Below are positions 43,738 through 53,640 of a stretch of 64,000 nucleotides of DNA, piece after piece; position 1 is the stretch's first letter; every line of letters begins with the position of its first letter. The DNA is from Bemisia tabaci (Eukaryota > Arthropoda > Insecta > Hemiptera > Aleyrodidae): positions 34,238,487 to 34,302,486 of the forward strand of contig NC_092801.1 in assembly GCF_918797505.1 (NCBI RefSeq), read 5' to 3'. The notes below the pieces were generated by a model. That model searched no databases. It was not told where the DNA came from and saw nothing but the letters and a program-made list of their open reading frames with translations. Made by a program: the position numbers and the translations under genes.

Positions 43738-43932
43738 GTGCGGATTCCTTTGAATATTTTAAGGACTTTGCTTCGCTCTATTTAGAAAATTCGCTGAAAC
43801 TTCTGCGAATATCCGCACAACTGTTTCCACACAGAATGAAAGTGCTCAATTAATATAAATTTGCAATAGCCGATGGGACTTGGTACCTTTCTGCTTATCG
43901 CGGTCCATTCATTCTCTTTAAGGTTTAGAGAA
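43738..43932. repeat. Duplicated segment X, second copy
   Basis: About 95% identical by eye to 43137-43335; differences include CTCCTGCG to CTTCTGCG and AACTGC to AAGTGC. It is followed by CACTGG MITE copy 7 instead of Y. Confidence 0.85.
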
Positions 43933-44316
43933 CCCCGTACGGACTGGGGAAAAAAAAAAAAAAACACATTGGATCTAGAGTCCAGACTCTTGATAACATT
44001 GACAAGAAGAAGTACTCTTGAGACAATCAGATTTAAGCTTCAATCAAAAGGAAATCCGCTCAAATTAAGAGGCTTGGTTCTTGATTTAAGCTAGATTCTG
44101 ATTGTATCAAGGGTATTTTTTCTTGTCGATGTTTTTAAGAGTCTGAACTCTTTTTTTTTTTTTTTTTTTTTTTGAGACCAAAAAGTTTATTATTTGAATT
44201 ACAAGTTATACAAAAAGACGAGCTATGTGCCCCTCTGTGTTGATAGACCTTAAAACTAGTATTTTAGACTTATTTTAAAAGGCATGAACTTAAGCTGTTT
44301 GGAGACATAAAGAAAA

Positions 44317-47300
44317 TCAGGTAGTCTGTTGTGAAATGGTCCAGCCGGAATTACCAATAGGTATACCATCGGCGTGGGGGGGTGGGGGTGGGGGTGGTTG
44401 GTCTGGGTGGAGGGACGGCTGTTGGTTTGATTTCAATCTTAGAACTTTCTCGATATAAGAAGAGATGTGATTCCAGTTGTCTTGCGATGAAAGAAGAAGA
44501 TCTTGAGTTGAGGCGAGAGTAAAAACAGCCCCTAGAGAAGCGTTCAGCAAACTGCGTTCCGAGAGGAAGAAAGAGCAGTGGTAGAAGGTGTGCTCGGGAG
44601 AATCTCTACTATTACAATTAGGCATAGGGCATAGGTCATCAGGGGTCAGTTTAAACCTGTGAAGATAGTCCCGGAAATTCCCGTGACCACTAAAGAATTG
44701 AGTTAGGAAGAAATTTGTGTCACCGAAGGGTCGATGGATAAAACTGCGGAGGTCAGGTAAGACTGATTTGAACCAGACATCGGAATCCGTCTGGCCTTCC
44801 AGTCTTGTGACCCATTTCTCAACAATGTCAGATTTAATGAGAGATTTTGGCTCACCATCATACTGCCTACATCTAGACTCAAAATAGAGATCGGACGGGG
44901 GAATGCCGGAAAGAACATCTAATATGTTGTTGGAAACAGTGCGATAAGCTGCACAGATACATCTCTTAAAAGGTCTACAAGTTTTAGTAATTATGTTACG
45001 ATACTTAGCGATCTTAGTGACCTCAGCCCAAACGGGCAGACCGTAAAAAAGGGAGGAAAATACAGCGTTTAAAATGAGCTTACGCTTCTTAAAAGTGGGG
45101 CCTCTGATGTTCGGCAGCAGGGGTAATAAGGAGCAATGAACCTTCTTAGCTTTTTCGCAGGCTTTAATGACATGATTTTTAAAGCTGAGGTTTTTGTCTA
45201 TCCAGAAGCCAAGATATTTTATCGAAAGGGAGGGCCTGATGAGGCAACCGAGTACTCGAAAGGAAGCCCTGCTCCACCTCTTCCCGCCTCCGAGAAGGCA
45301 GGCCTCAGTTTTGTCAGGCTCCAGACCAAGTCTCTTAGGCCCAAGCTCCTCGTTTATCTCAGCCGATACCACCTCAGAAACGGCACGCAATTCCGGGATA
45401 GTGCTGGCCTCAAAAATGACAGAGAGGTCATCTGCGTAACCCAACTTTTCGCATCTCACGGAGTGCACCTTTTCGATTACCGAGTCATAGCAGATGTTAA
45501 ACAAGAAGGGACCTAGAATTGAGCCCTGCGGGACACCGGAGGAGACCGGGAAGGAGAAGGCACCATAGGTAATTACCCGATCCGAAAGGTAGCTCTTGAT
45601 TATATTAACCAAATATGCTGGGGCGTTTTTCCCCTCAAGAGATTTAATGATATCAAGCCATGAAAGGGAATTAAAAGCATTTTTGACGTCAAGTGTTAGA
45701 ATAGCTAAGGCCTTCTTCCCCTTGACGTCGTGCTTTCCTGCGTAAATGTCCCGGAGTTTATTAATGACATCCAAGGTGGAGCGGCCATGTCTAAAGCCGA
45801 ATTGCCTCTCAGAGAGAGGGTCCGAAAGGGAGGTCAATCTAAAGAGAATAATGTGTTCAAAAACTTTTCCCAGGCCATTTAAAAGACATATAGGCCTGTA
45901 TTTCTTAATTCCAGCCTTTTTTGATTTAGGGAGTAGAAAGAGGATGGCCTCCTTCCATTCGATGGGGAAATGACCAGTTAACAAATAATTATTAAACATA
46001 TCCGTACAAGGGACAATATTTGAGAGAACAAAAGATCTAATAATTTCGGGGGGAATCCTATCAGGACCCGGGGCTTTTTTTGGTCTAAGGCGCGAGCATG
46101 CCCGTCTAACCTCGTCGTTGGAAAGGGGTACAATTTCTTCCTCAATTACAGACATTTGCCATGAGATGATGGGGTGAATAGGGAAGAGCTCGGAAACAAC
46201 CCTCCTAAGTTCAAGTTCAGAAAGTGACTCGTTATCATGAGTTTTGGGAGATTTGAATTTGTTTCTCATAACTTTGTAGGCCCTGCCCCAACAATCGAAC
46301 TCCAGATCTGCAATCAAATTATCCCAATGTGAATTTTTAGATTTAAAGATGGCATCGTTTAGCAATTTCCGCGAGTTAGTGAAATCAAGGTATGCCTGAT
46401 CATTTTCAGCGCATTTTTTCCCCTTCATCTTGTAAAGACGTCTACGCTGTTTAAGACAGGATTTTCGCAGAGAAGCAATCTCTGGGGTCCACCAATATGA
46501 GGATTTCCTTTTTTCCAGAGAGGGATCCTTGATCGCGTAAGAATTATTGAGAGAATACGTCAGAGCCGCCTGACAGCTTTGGGCAGTAAGGAATGAAGTA
46601 GCTGCCAGTATGAGAGTAAGGGTTCTTGCCACCAGGGTTGTGAAAGAGGGACTGGCTATTTTTGGGATCCACCATCCAGTGGAGACAGGGGGAATAATTG
46701 GAGGGGGAAAACTCTTGCACATCCTAAACTCGACAGCATGATGGTCACTATAATTCTCAAAATTATCAAGAACCGTCAATTGAGAGAAGAGAGGAAGTGA
46801 AGGGGATGAAACGGCAACTACATCCACCGCAGATTCACCACTATGATTTCTGAAAGTGGGAGTGAAGGAAACAGAATTATTGAGGGTGGTCAGGGAATTT
46901 GCCGTGAACCATTCAAGTAAAATATCACCACGGGTATCAGAAAGCTTATCACCCCAAGTGGTGGATCTGCTATTTAGATCACCCATAATAACTATCGGAA
47001 AGGACTGATGAGTAATAGAAAGTTCAAGTCTTAGAAGGTAATTTTTAAATTCCTCTAAATTGAAGGTGGGAGAGTGAGGTGGGATGTAACAGACATAAAA
47101 GATAGTATCGTTCCATCTAAAATGAACGAAGCCCTCCTCGCTGGCCCATTCAGAGGATGGACCTGAAAGTTGACTTGTGGTTTTAACCGCCACTCTAGAG
47201 GAAAGATCAAGAAAGAAGCCCTGATTCAATGCCTGAGATACATTTGGCTCAGTGAGGGCAATAATACCAGAAAGAGACTGTGAGGCTCTAAGGAGGATAG

Positions 47301-47463
47301 CCTCATTTGCCAGGGAGTGCTTTTTACAATTAGAAAGGATAATTTTAAGATTAGAGCTTTGTGGAAGGGGAGAAGATGACGTGGGGATGAAATGGCCAGC
47401 ATTATGAGGTGCTAAGGGGTTACAAAAGTTCGGGGATTTTTTTGGGGGTTTACACTTGCGATC
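44317..47463 (-). CDS. LINE ORF2: endonuclease and reverse transcriptase
   Basis: It encodes the enzyme that nicks target DNA and copies the element RNA into it. Residues counted from codon 47229: the endonuclease domain shows TEPNVSQ upstream of that codon, MGDLNSRSTTWGDK near 82 and YSDHHAVEF near 161. The reverse transcriptase shows KKAPGPDRIPPEI, PKSKKAGIKKYRPICLL, LSERQFGFRHGRSTLDV, SSGVPQGSILGP and the catalytic YADD at 598. The C-terminus has CPMPNCNSRDSPEHTFYHC near 865 and a proline run. No ATG occurs in frame between the upstream TAA (47515-47517) and the endonuclease domain. The frame overlaps the ORF1 stop in the +1 register, so the start given is the first codon after the ORF1 stop overlap. 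All key catalytic residues that I know to look for are present. Confidence 0.93.
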   Translation of the reverse strand, partial: DRKCKPPKKSPNFCNPLAPHNAGHFIPTSSSPLPQSSNLKIILSNCKKHSLANEAILLRASQSLSGIIALTEPNVSQALNQGFFLDLSSRVAVKTTSQLSGPSSEWASEEGFVHFRWNDTIFYVCYIPPHSPTFNLEEFKNYLLRLELSITHQSFPIVIMGDLNSRSTTWGDKLSDTRGDILLEWFTANSLTTLNNSVSFTPTFRNHSGESAVDVVAVSSPSLPLFSQLTVLDNFENYSDHHAVEFRMCKSFPPPIIPPVSTGWWIPKIASPSFTTLVARTLTLILAATSFLTAQSCQAALTYSLNNSYAIKDPSLEKRKSSYWWTPEIASLRKSCLKQRRRLYKMKGKKCAENDQAYLDFTNSRKLLNDAIFKSKNSHWDNLIADLEFDCWGRAYKVMRNKFKSPKTHDNESLSELELRRVVSELFPIHPIISWQMSVIEEEIVPLSNDEVRRACSRLRPKKAPGPDRIPPEIIRSFVLSNIVPCTDMFNNYLLTGHFPIEWKEAILFLLPKSKKAGIKKYRPICLLNGLGKVFEHIILFRLTSLSDPLSERQFGFRHGRSTLDVINKLRDIYAGKHDVKGKKALAILTLDVKNAFNSLSWLDIIKSLEGKNAPAYLVNIIKSYLSDRVITYGAFSFPVSSGVPQGSILGPFLFNICYDSVIEKVHSVRCEKLGYADDLSVIFEASTIPELRAVSEVVSAEINEELGPKRLGLEPDKTEACLLGGGKRWSRASFRVLGCLIRPSLSIKYLGFWIDKNLSFKNHVIKACEKAKKVHCSLLPLLPNIRGPTFKKRKLILNAVFSSLFYGLPVWAEVTKIAKYRNIITKTCRPFKRCICAAYRTVSNNILDVLSGIPPSDLYFESRCRQYDGEPKSLIKSDIVEKWVTRLEGQTDSDVWFKSVLPDLRSFIHRPFGDTNFFLTQFFSGHGNFRDYLHRFKLTPDDLCPMPNCNSRDSPEHTFYHCSFFLSERSLLNASLGAVFTLASTQDLLLSSQDNWNHISSYIEKVLRLKSNQQPSLHPDQPPPPPPPHADGIPIGNSGWTISQQTT

Positions 47464-49273
47464 AAAAAGCCTTATTGGCTGACAAAGTTTCAGATTCCTT
47501 AAGGGAATTTGAGTTTAATGTCTGTATCACTGGAGACGTCTGAGGGGCTTCCTGGGCAGCTGCAGGGGTAGGTGACTGAAACGGCCGACTAGGAGGTGGA
47601 TCCAGAGGTGGATTGTCACTGGACATAGGAGGAGAGTCAAACCAGCCGTAGTCTGTGGACCTGACCAGATGTTCCATTGCACGAAGTTTTGAGACGCAGC
47701 TGGAGGAAGTAAGCGAGTGACCAATGTAATCACCCCTCTCTTTGGCGAAGCAGGCAGCACATTTAGGGATGGAGTTCTCTGATGGCAGGCGAGGGCATGC
47801 AGAGTCTTTGGACGGCGAGTGAGAACCCAAGCAAGAAGGGCACAAGGGATCGTTATCACAAAATCTAGAGCCGTGTCCATACCTATTACAGCGAAAACAT
47901 CTCAGAGGGTCAAGTTTGTCCACGCAGCGACACGCAAGGGAGCCAATGAAGACAGAGCCGTGAAACATTATAGAGTTTCGCACTGCCGGTGAACAGCGGA
48001 CAATAATCGTCTTATTGTTGTTTTTTATGTCTCTATTAGACTGATATGCCTTAACAACTTCGAATTGTTGGCGAAAAGTCATCTGGTTCCAACGCGAGGA
48101 CCTGGAGATGAAGTCGTTTTGCGCAAAAACTTCATCTGGGATATCTTCATCGAGTACATCATTTCTGACTGAGAGAATGCTAATTTCTGGCCGACGGAGT
48201 TTGACTTCCCTGCATGAAACCCTAGCATGATTTTTTAGCAGTGAAACTAGAGAAATTGCTTGCTGAGGTTTAACAACCGATATCTTGATGGAGGATTTGA
48301 GCATTTCTCTGCCGATTATCTGTATACCTGCTCCTTTTGATGATTTAAGGGCCTGCGACCAAACCTCTTCAAGGTTCGAACCATTTTTAGGGAAAAGAAG
48401 GACTGTAGGGCAGACTTTTTCTGGATGGAGGACACTATCCCCCAGTTGAATCGGAGGGGGGGAGAAATTTCCCTCCGTGATATCTTTGAAGGAAGGCCGG
48501 GCGACAAGTTTAGGCGGAGGAGGGGGCCTGGGAGCAGATAGATTTCCATTAGGCAGTCGTCCTTTTTGTCGTTTAAGAGCATTGCTGAAGGAGGAGGGAG
48601 CCTCATTTTTTTCCACGGTGACGCTGTCGTCTGTATGAGAGATAATAACTTTATTCTGACCGAGTAGAGCAAATCGATTTGAACCGTCGATTCTAAATTC
48701 ATCAAGCGTGCGGGACTGCTGGTGCCCTTCGGATTCAATTAGGTGCTTAATTTTGCATACCGACTTATCAAGAGATGGAATTGATTCTGAATCAAGTTTT
48801 TTAACTGTTTTCTCCATTGAAATAGCAGTCGCCTTTCTTTCCGTAATTGAACTTTGGACGCTCGTGGTGAAATTAGCAAGTTCCAACCTCAGCGCAGAGT
48901 TTAGAGAGTCCAGCTTATTCGAAATTATTTCCTCGAGGTTTTTTGAGAGAGAGCTCTCCTGTGAGCTGCAACATGATGATGACGAGGTGGATGATAGACT
49001 TTTAATAAAGGGCTCCATATGTCTGCAGAAAGACGCAAGGCCCTCTCTATAACATTCCGCAAGACTAGGAATGTGCTGTGCAAGGAAATTGAGTGCACTA
49101 AGCGATTCAAGAGCCACCTCGGTGCAGGTGATTTCAGCATTGAGAGAAGCAGCTGCATTCTTACGCTGCTCTGGTGTGGAGGTCGAGTTTGTTGACATTC
49201 TCATAACTAGGTGAAAAATGATAACCTTGAGTGGGAGCAGGCGCGCCGCGCCGCCGTGCCGGTTATCAATCAA
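47462..49273 (-). CDS. LINE ORF1: gag-like nucleic-acid-binding protein
   Basis: 603 codons. The C-terminal third carries three zinc knuckles in a row: CFRCNRYGHGSRFC (about residue 458), CPSCLGSHSPSKDSAC and CAACFAKERGDYIGHSLTSSSC. This is the arrangement typical of R1/jockey-type ORF1 proteins that bind the element RNA. The N-terminal half is serine-rich and helical with a proline-rich stretch (SAPRPPPPPKLVARPSF) and no membrane segment. The annotated first codon lies near 49273, but the first ATG giving MRMSTNSTSTPEQRKNAAA, at about 49204, is an equally good start. The stop is TTT-TGA at 47462, where ORF2 begins in another register. Confidence 0.9.
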   Translation of the reverse strand: MIDNRHGGAARLLPLKVIIFHLVMRMSTNSTSTPEQRKNAAASLNAEITCTEVALESLSALNFLAQHIPSLAECYREGLASFCRHMEPFIKSLSSTSSSSCCSSQESSLSKNLEEIISNKLDSLNSALRLELANFTTSVQSSITERKATAISMEKTVKKLDSESIPSLDKSVCKIKHLIESEGHQQSRTLDEFRIDGSNRFALLGQNKVIISHTDDSVTVEKNEAPSSFSNALKRQKGRLPNGNLSAPRPPPPPKLVARPSFKDITEGNFSPPPIQLGDSVLHPEKVCPTVLLFPKNGSNLEEVWSQALKSSKGAGIQIIGREMLKSSIKISVVKPQQAISLVSLLKNHARVSCREVKLRRPEISILSVRNDVLDEDIPDEVFAQNDFISRSSRWNQMTFRQQFEVVKAYQSNRDIKNNNKTIIVRCSPAVRNSIMFHGSVFIGSLACRCVDKLDPLRCFRCNRYGHGSRFCDNDPLCPSCLGSHSPSKDSACPRLPSENSIPKCAACFAKERGDYIGHSLTSSSCVSKLRAMEHLVRSTDYGWFDSPPMSSDNPPLDPPPSRPFQSPTPAAAQEAPQTSPVIQTLNSNSLKESETLSANKAF

Positions 49274-49656
49274 TGGATCAGAATGATCGGTGAAGCCGAT
49301 TTGTTGATAAGCACCGCTAGAACTTTGTTGCCGTATTTACGTAAAAGTGCGCATGCGCGAACGGCAAAAAATTGATGTGGAGCGGTGTAGAGTTGGCAAA
49401 AGGATTATGCAACACTACACTGCACTGCACAGAAAATTCAGAGTTTTAGGCCACTGTCATAGCAGAAAAAGTTCAAAAACGACACTAAAACGGCGACGAG
49501 GAGGGCACAGGCGTATAAAACCGGCTAGAAGATAGTTATAGGTGAGCTGTTAGCGAAAACATAACCAAAAAGAGTCCTTACAGACCGTCAAAACAAACGA
49601 AAAATCGGGAGCTGAGCAAAACGCGACTTAGCAGTACGAACAGCGTTGCCAGACCC
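49274..49656 (-). other. LINE 5' UTR
   Basis: Between the 13-bp target duplication and ORF1. The RNA start would be at about 49656 (GGGTCTGGCAACGCTG on the minus strand). The stretch includes TCAGCTCCCGATTTTTCG. Internal promoters of such LINEs lie here; no specific motif can be proved by eye. Confidence 0.6.
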
Positions 49657-49696
49657 GTCTGAACTCTTTGGATTGACGTTTTTTCCCCCAGTGTAA

Positions 49697-49832
49697 TGTA
49701 CCGCGGTGTTTAAATTGTAACTCCGTCAGGAGCGGTCCATGCGGGCAGAGAAGAGATTCACGGGTGTATAACCTGGGGCCCGCGTCACGAAGATGGCCAA
49801 ATCCGCCGGGCAATTGGAGCCGGGTCCGTCGC
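49697..49832. repeat. Duplicated segment Y, second copy
   Basis: ATGTACCGCGGTGTTTAAAT through GAGCCGGGTCCGTCG matches 43341-43481, with a few differences such as GGGTGTATAA versus GGGTATATAA. Beyond CCGTCG the two copies diverge. Confidence 0.85.
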
Positions 49833-50307
49833 GGTCGAGGAAGGGCCGCGCTTAAACGGGCGAAGCCATCGGTTGCGCCGCTCAAATGGATGTCTCTACA
49901 AGTTCCAGCGGAGATGATGGAGCGCCCGGACCAACATCCCGTTTACCGAGTGCCCAACAAATTGGAAGTTATAACTCTCTCGTAAGCGCCGAGCCGCGGC
50001 TCCCATGAAAACGAATAAAACGAGATAAAATTCTTGATTTCCGCCGCCAATCCCTTTTACTGTCCGATGCGCTTTCCTCGGCGTTGCTGCCGGCTCGGGC
50101 AGAGCCGCCGTAACGAACGCACTCCGGTCACGAATACGAAACACTCAAAAAGCGGGTAAGAATGCCGAAATTTCACGAATAAAATCAAAACATTTCGGTT
50201 GAAAACTCAGCCTTCCTCAGTTGGAATCGTATAAAGAAAATTTGTTAAAATCTAAAATATGACTTTTCAAAACGAGTATGTTGTTATGACCTATGTGCAG
50301 ACCAAAT
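49833..50307. other. Non-coding stretch with no gene seen
   Basis: Moderately GC-rich DNA; small ORFs without motifs. Confidence 0.3.
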
Positions 50308-50668
50308 GGACGTACTTCTACCAAACAGACCTATGTGCAGGGGAGAAATATGGGGTGTGCTCGTCGAAGCTGCATTAGAGGCAATGTAAAAGTGGGCGTG
50401 ATTCCTTTTGAAGAATCGGAAAAGCGGGATTTTAGATTCTATCAAACAGACCTATGTGCCAACTGAATACGGGATTCATGAGCCGCGGCATGGGAAGAGA
50501 GCGTTGTGGACAGGGTTCATGAGTTAAAGCCGACCGAGGAGAGCCCGGCACTGCCGCAAGGGGGCGCTGACGTCACTGGCGCTTTATATTTCCCATACGC
50601 AAAGAGAACTAACGAGCACACCCCATATTTCTCACCTCAACATAGGTCTCTTTGGTAGAAATACGTCC
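50308..50668. mobile_element. GGACGTA MITE, copy 1 (AAAT target duplication)
   Basis: 361 bp with long inverted ends: GGACGTACTTCTACCAAACA at the left and TTTGGTAGAAATACGTCC at the right, flanked by AAAT on both sides (50304-50307 and 50669-50672). The sub-terminal GAGAAATATGGGGTGTGCTC is mirrored on the right. A second internal CAAACAGACCTATGTGC copy lies at about 50442. It contains TGACGTCACTGGCGC. Non-coding. Confidence 0.85.
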
Positions 50669-50883
50669 AAATCGAAACAGCTTCGAATGAAACAGGAGGA
50701 TTTATTATTTATCTTTTTCATTCTTAAGCAGATAATGGCCAATTTAACATCCTCGATAGAAGTCCATCATCACTTAGTACTACAATTACAGGGCGCCCAG
50801 CTACTCTTTTCTTCTCTTTTCTCCTGCAAAAATAACTTTTGCTAACTTTTCTCATTTTTATTTTGAGAGTAAATTCATTCACT

Positions 50884-51209
50884 CACTGGAAAAAAACACA
50901 TTGGATCTAGAGTCCAGACTCTTAAAAACATCGATAAGAAAAAATACTCTTGATTCAATCAGATTTAAGCTTAAATCAAGAACCAAGCATCTTAATTTGA
51001 GCGGATTTCCTTTTGATTTAAGCTTAAATCTGGTTGAATCAAGAGTCATTTTTCTTGTCAATTATTTCAAGAGTCTGAACTTTGGATCCAATTAATTTGA
51101 GCGGATTTCCTTTTGATTTAAGCTTAAATCTGATTGAATCAAGAGTCATTTTTCTTGTCAATTTTTTCAAGAGTCTGGACTTAAGATCCAGTGTGTTTTT
51201 TTTCCAGTG
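50884..51209. mobile_element. CACTGG palindromic MITE, copy 8
   Basis: 326 bp. It is longer than other copies because about 100 bp of the right arm (AATTTGAGCGGATTTCC... to ...GAGTCTG) is tandemly duplicated at about 50993-51090 and 51091-51180. Confidence 0.85.
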
Positions 51210-51551
51210 CTTGACTCACTTTCCATTAGCGAAAAGCACCAAATGACGGTTTTTTAAATTCCCCGCTGTTGCCGCGAGGCGTGGGAAATCTGATTGAACA
51301 CGTGACTTCCGCGTCCAATCCGATGTCTGCCGCCCGGCGTGTGAGTTGGCGCCTATGTTGGTAATTAATTTGATCTTCTGTTTTTTGAATTTGCCGGATT
51401 CACTTCCGATAACGGCCATTTAAAGACATAGTTTTTCTCAGTTGTTTTCTCGGTATCATACGTATCATATATTCATGCATTCATACAACACTAGAAACTT
51501 TGCAGAATTAATGTTTATCGATTTTTCTTCATAGCTTATAATAGGGTTATA
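51210..51551. other. Non-coding stretch with no gene seen
   Basis: No element or gene recognised. Confidence 0.3.
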
Positions 51552-51810
51552 GGACCACTTTGTTTATCAGACGCTGGAAGCTGGCTTGGGCGTTGCATAG
51601 CCCGAAGGCCTTTACCACGAATTCGTAGTGACCCTTACTACACACAGAAAAAGCGGTATATTCACGACTTCCCGGGTCGAGGGGTACCTGCCATTACGCA
51701 CTCTGCAGATTTATCCCGAATCAAGTTAGTAAGGGGTAGTGGACAACCGTCTTTCTTCGTCGCCTTGTTGAACGCACGATAATTCAGGCGAAACATCCAG
51801 CCCTTCTGTC
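51552..51810 (-). pseudogene. Ty3/gypsy-like reverse transcriptase relic 1
   Basis: In shifting minus-strand frames I read FRLNYRAFNKATKKDGCPLP near 51800-51730 and GHYEFVVKAFGLCNAQASF near 51635-51570. These match the reverse transcriptase pattern of LTR retrotransposons (the ...NYRALN...YPLP and FGLCNAPATFQ blocks). Frameshifts and stops lie between them and the catalytic DD block is absent. Confidence 0.6.
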
Positions 51811-52384
51811 TTTACGTACATGATAAAGTAAGATATCATGTGGTTGGATGTATGACCAGACCATAAAATGTAGTAAATGAGTTGAAGAAGACCCGTTGAA
51901 TGCCTCTTGGCGGAGGAGCCGTCTATGACCCCGTAGGAATGGTGCAGTAAAGTCTGCATCCTTAAACAGTAGCCTCAAATGTATGGGCGCAGTGCACTAA
52001 AAAACTGAATCGGTGGGAACTGATGCTAGACTCTGTGACTTCTAGAGAAGTTTTGATTTTTTTAACACTATTATATCTAGAGTGGTAATCATGCTATGGA
52101 ATCAAATCAGTCGGTGCAATTTAAGTATTATTAATGTATCGAGGGTGTCGGTTCAATCGGGAACCAATTCAGACTAAGGGGGACGGCCACGCCCACGGGA
52201 ACCAATTCGGGTTTATCCCAATTGTTTTTACGAAACAGGTAATTTAACTGCATAATGAAGATTTCAAACTAAGCTGATGTACACATTGCAAATACCCCTC
52301 CTGTTGACATGGATTTCAGAAAAACGATTAATGTGAGCCCTAGAATACAGCCGCTCCATTCCAAAGTCTTGATCATCTTTAATT

Positions 52385-52813
52385 TTATGAATTAGTCTTT
52401 ATTTTAAAATTTATCGAGGAAATCATCGAGAAAATTAACAAGATTTCTAAAGCGCAAATCATTGAATAATTAATTACCTAAACGAGTTAGGACTTGAGCA
52501 CCGGTGGCTAAACCGAAAGGGACACGGTTCCATTCATAAAGGCCAAAAGGAACACAGAAAGCTGTGAAAGCTTTCTATTGTCCAGACAAAGGAACTTGAT
52601 GATAAGCTGAGTTAAGATCTAGGCACAAAAATCTTTTGCCTTACTGAACCAATTAAAAGCTTTATCAATGTTTGGGAGTGGCAATGATTCTATATCCACA
52701 CATTGGTTAAATCGTAGATAATCGATGACCATGCGATGAGAATCGCCCTTTGGAACAAGGAAAGCAGGTGAGGAATAACTACTACGACTGGGTAGAATGA
52801 CGCCTCCATTCAA
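52385..52813 (-). pseudogene. Ty3/gypsy-like reverse transcriptase relic 2
   Basis: The minus frame begins GGVILPSRSSYSSPAFLVPK, GDSHRMVIDYLRFNQCVD and ESLPLPNIDKAFNWF. After a frameshift it continues with LDLNSAYHQVPL, FCVPFGLYEWN, FGLATGAQVLTRL and NFLDDFL. This is the order of gypsy-type reverse transcriptase blocks, with FLDD at the catalytic position. At least one frameshift and several stops make it non-functional. It differs in sequence from relic 1, so two elements contributed. Confidence 0.75.
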
Positions 52814-53008
52814 TTCAGAATAATTTCACTTTATATCCTGTGGGATTATGAGAAGATAGCTTCTACGAACGAAAAGAAGACACTTGATTGACAGAAACAC
52901 AGTAAAAACTACCCGGTGAAATTCCTCAACGAAACTGGTTAATTTACATTTACACTACTCTCGGCAGAGAAATTGATTTCTCCAAACCGTGAAATTTTCT
53001 TTCACACT

Positions 53009-53027
53009 CCCACGTTGGGCGCCATAA
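53009..53027 (-). promoter_or_regulatory. Possible LTR-retrotransposon primer-binding site
   Basis: On the minus strand TATGGCGCCCAACGTGGG resembles the tRNA primer-binding stretch that follows the 5' LTR in many gypsy-like elements. It lies about 200 bp upstream, in the element sense, of reverse transcriptase relic 2. LTR boundaries could not be found, so this is tentative. Confidence 0.3.
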
Positions 53028-53640
53028 CTGAAACGTAGCCCAGCTGAGCACGCCTCAGTCAAAAAGAGGAAGTTACTAACGCACGGAAGTTAGTTTGATG
53101 ATGAATAATAGAGATTGTTCGTACAACCAAAATTAACATACATACCCCATTAGTAAGTCCTGAAGGTCTTAACTCTCAAAAAAATCACACAAACTTTTCG
53201 TAGAATTACCCGGGGGGGGGGGGGGGGGTTCGTGTTGAAAAGTTCTATCTTTGAAATATTTACAGGAATGATCTAGTACACACTAATTATAAAGGCACGA
53301 ATATTTAGGGCAGAACCATTGCTGAGCCACTTTTTCAATCGTTCGTCGCGGATTCTTAACGAAACGCCACGCCGATGCTCTCTTCATCCAGAAACATCTT
53401 TAGTGGCCGTCTCTAGCGTGGTGCATGTCTTTCAGAGAATGATTTGAAGTATTTTTATAGTAATTAATGGAAAGTATTTAGTGAGATACTTGTAATTGTC
53501 GCAGGAAAATATCATTGAATCGGTGATCTGTCTAACGAATACACTTACCCGCTTCTTCTCACAATATCACCTTTATGCTCTTTTCTAAGGTCGTGCATTA
53601 ACACAATAGAAAACAATAGCGAAAAAATTTGAAATGTAAA
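53028..53640. other. Non-coding stretch with a G-run
   Basis: Possible decayed LTR or flank; a G-run lies at 53211-53228. No matching second LTR was seen. Confidence 0.3.

Larger units (their letters stand above)
44151..49656 (-). mobile_element. Near-complete R1/jockey-type LINE, 5.5 kb
   Basis: Minus-strand non-LTR retrotransposon. It has a 5' UTR of about 380 bp, ORF1 (47462-49273), ORF2 (44317-47463), a short 3' UTR and a poly-A tail of about 22 (T-run at 44151-44173). The target duplication GTCTGAACTC plus up to three T lies at 44141-44153 and 49657-49669. Both frames are open, which is unusual for this window and suggests a young, perhaps active copy. The order of domains (zinc-knuckle ORF1, apurinic-type endonuclease, reverse transcriptase, C-terminal CCHC) fits the R1/LOA/jockey group. 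R1 is favoured by the three ORF1 knuckles and the ORF2 C-terminal motif, but the clade is not proven. Confidence 0.92.
43943..49693. mobile_element. CACTGG palindromic MITE, copy 7, split by a LINE
   Basis: The left part (43943-44153) runs ACTGGGG...GTCTGAACTC. The right part (49657-49693) resumes GTCTGAACTCTTTGG and ends TTTTCCCCCAGTG. The inserted LINE lies between the two copies of GTCTGAACTC(TTT). The empty-site copy of the surrounding DNA at 43335-43345 shows that the MITE itself inserted between X and Y. Confidence 0.88.
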
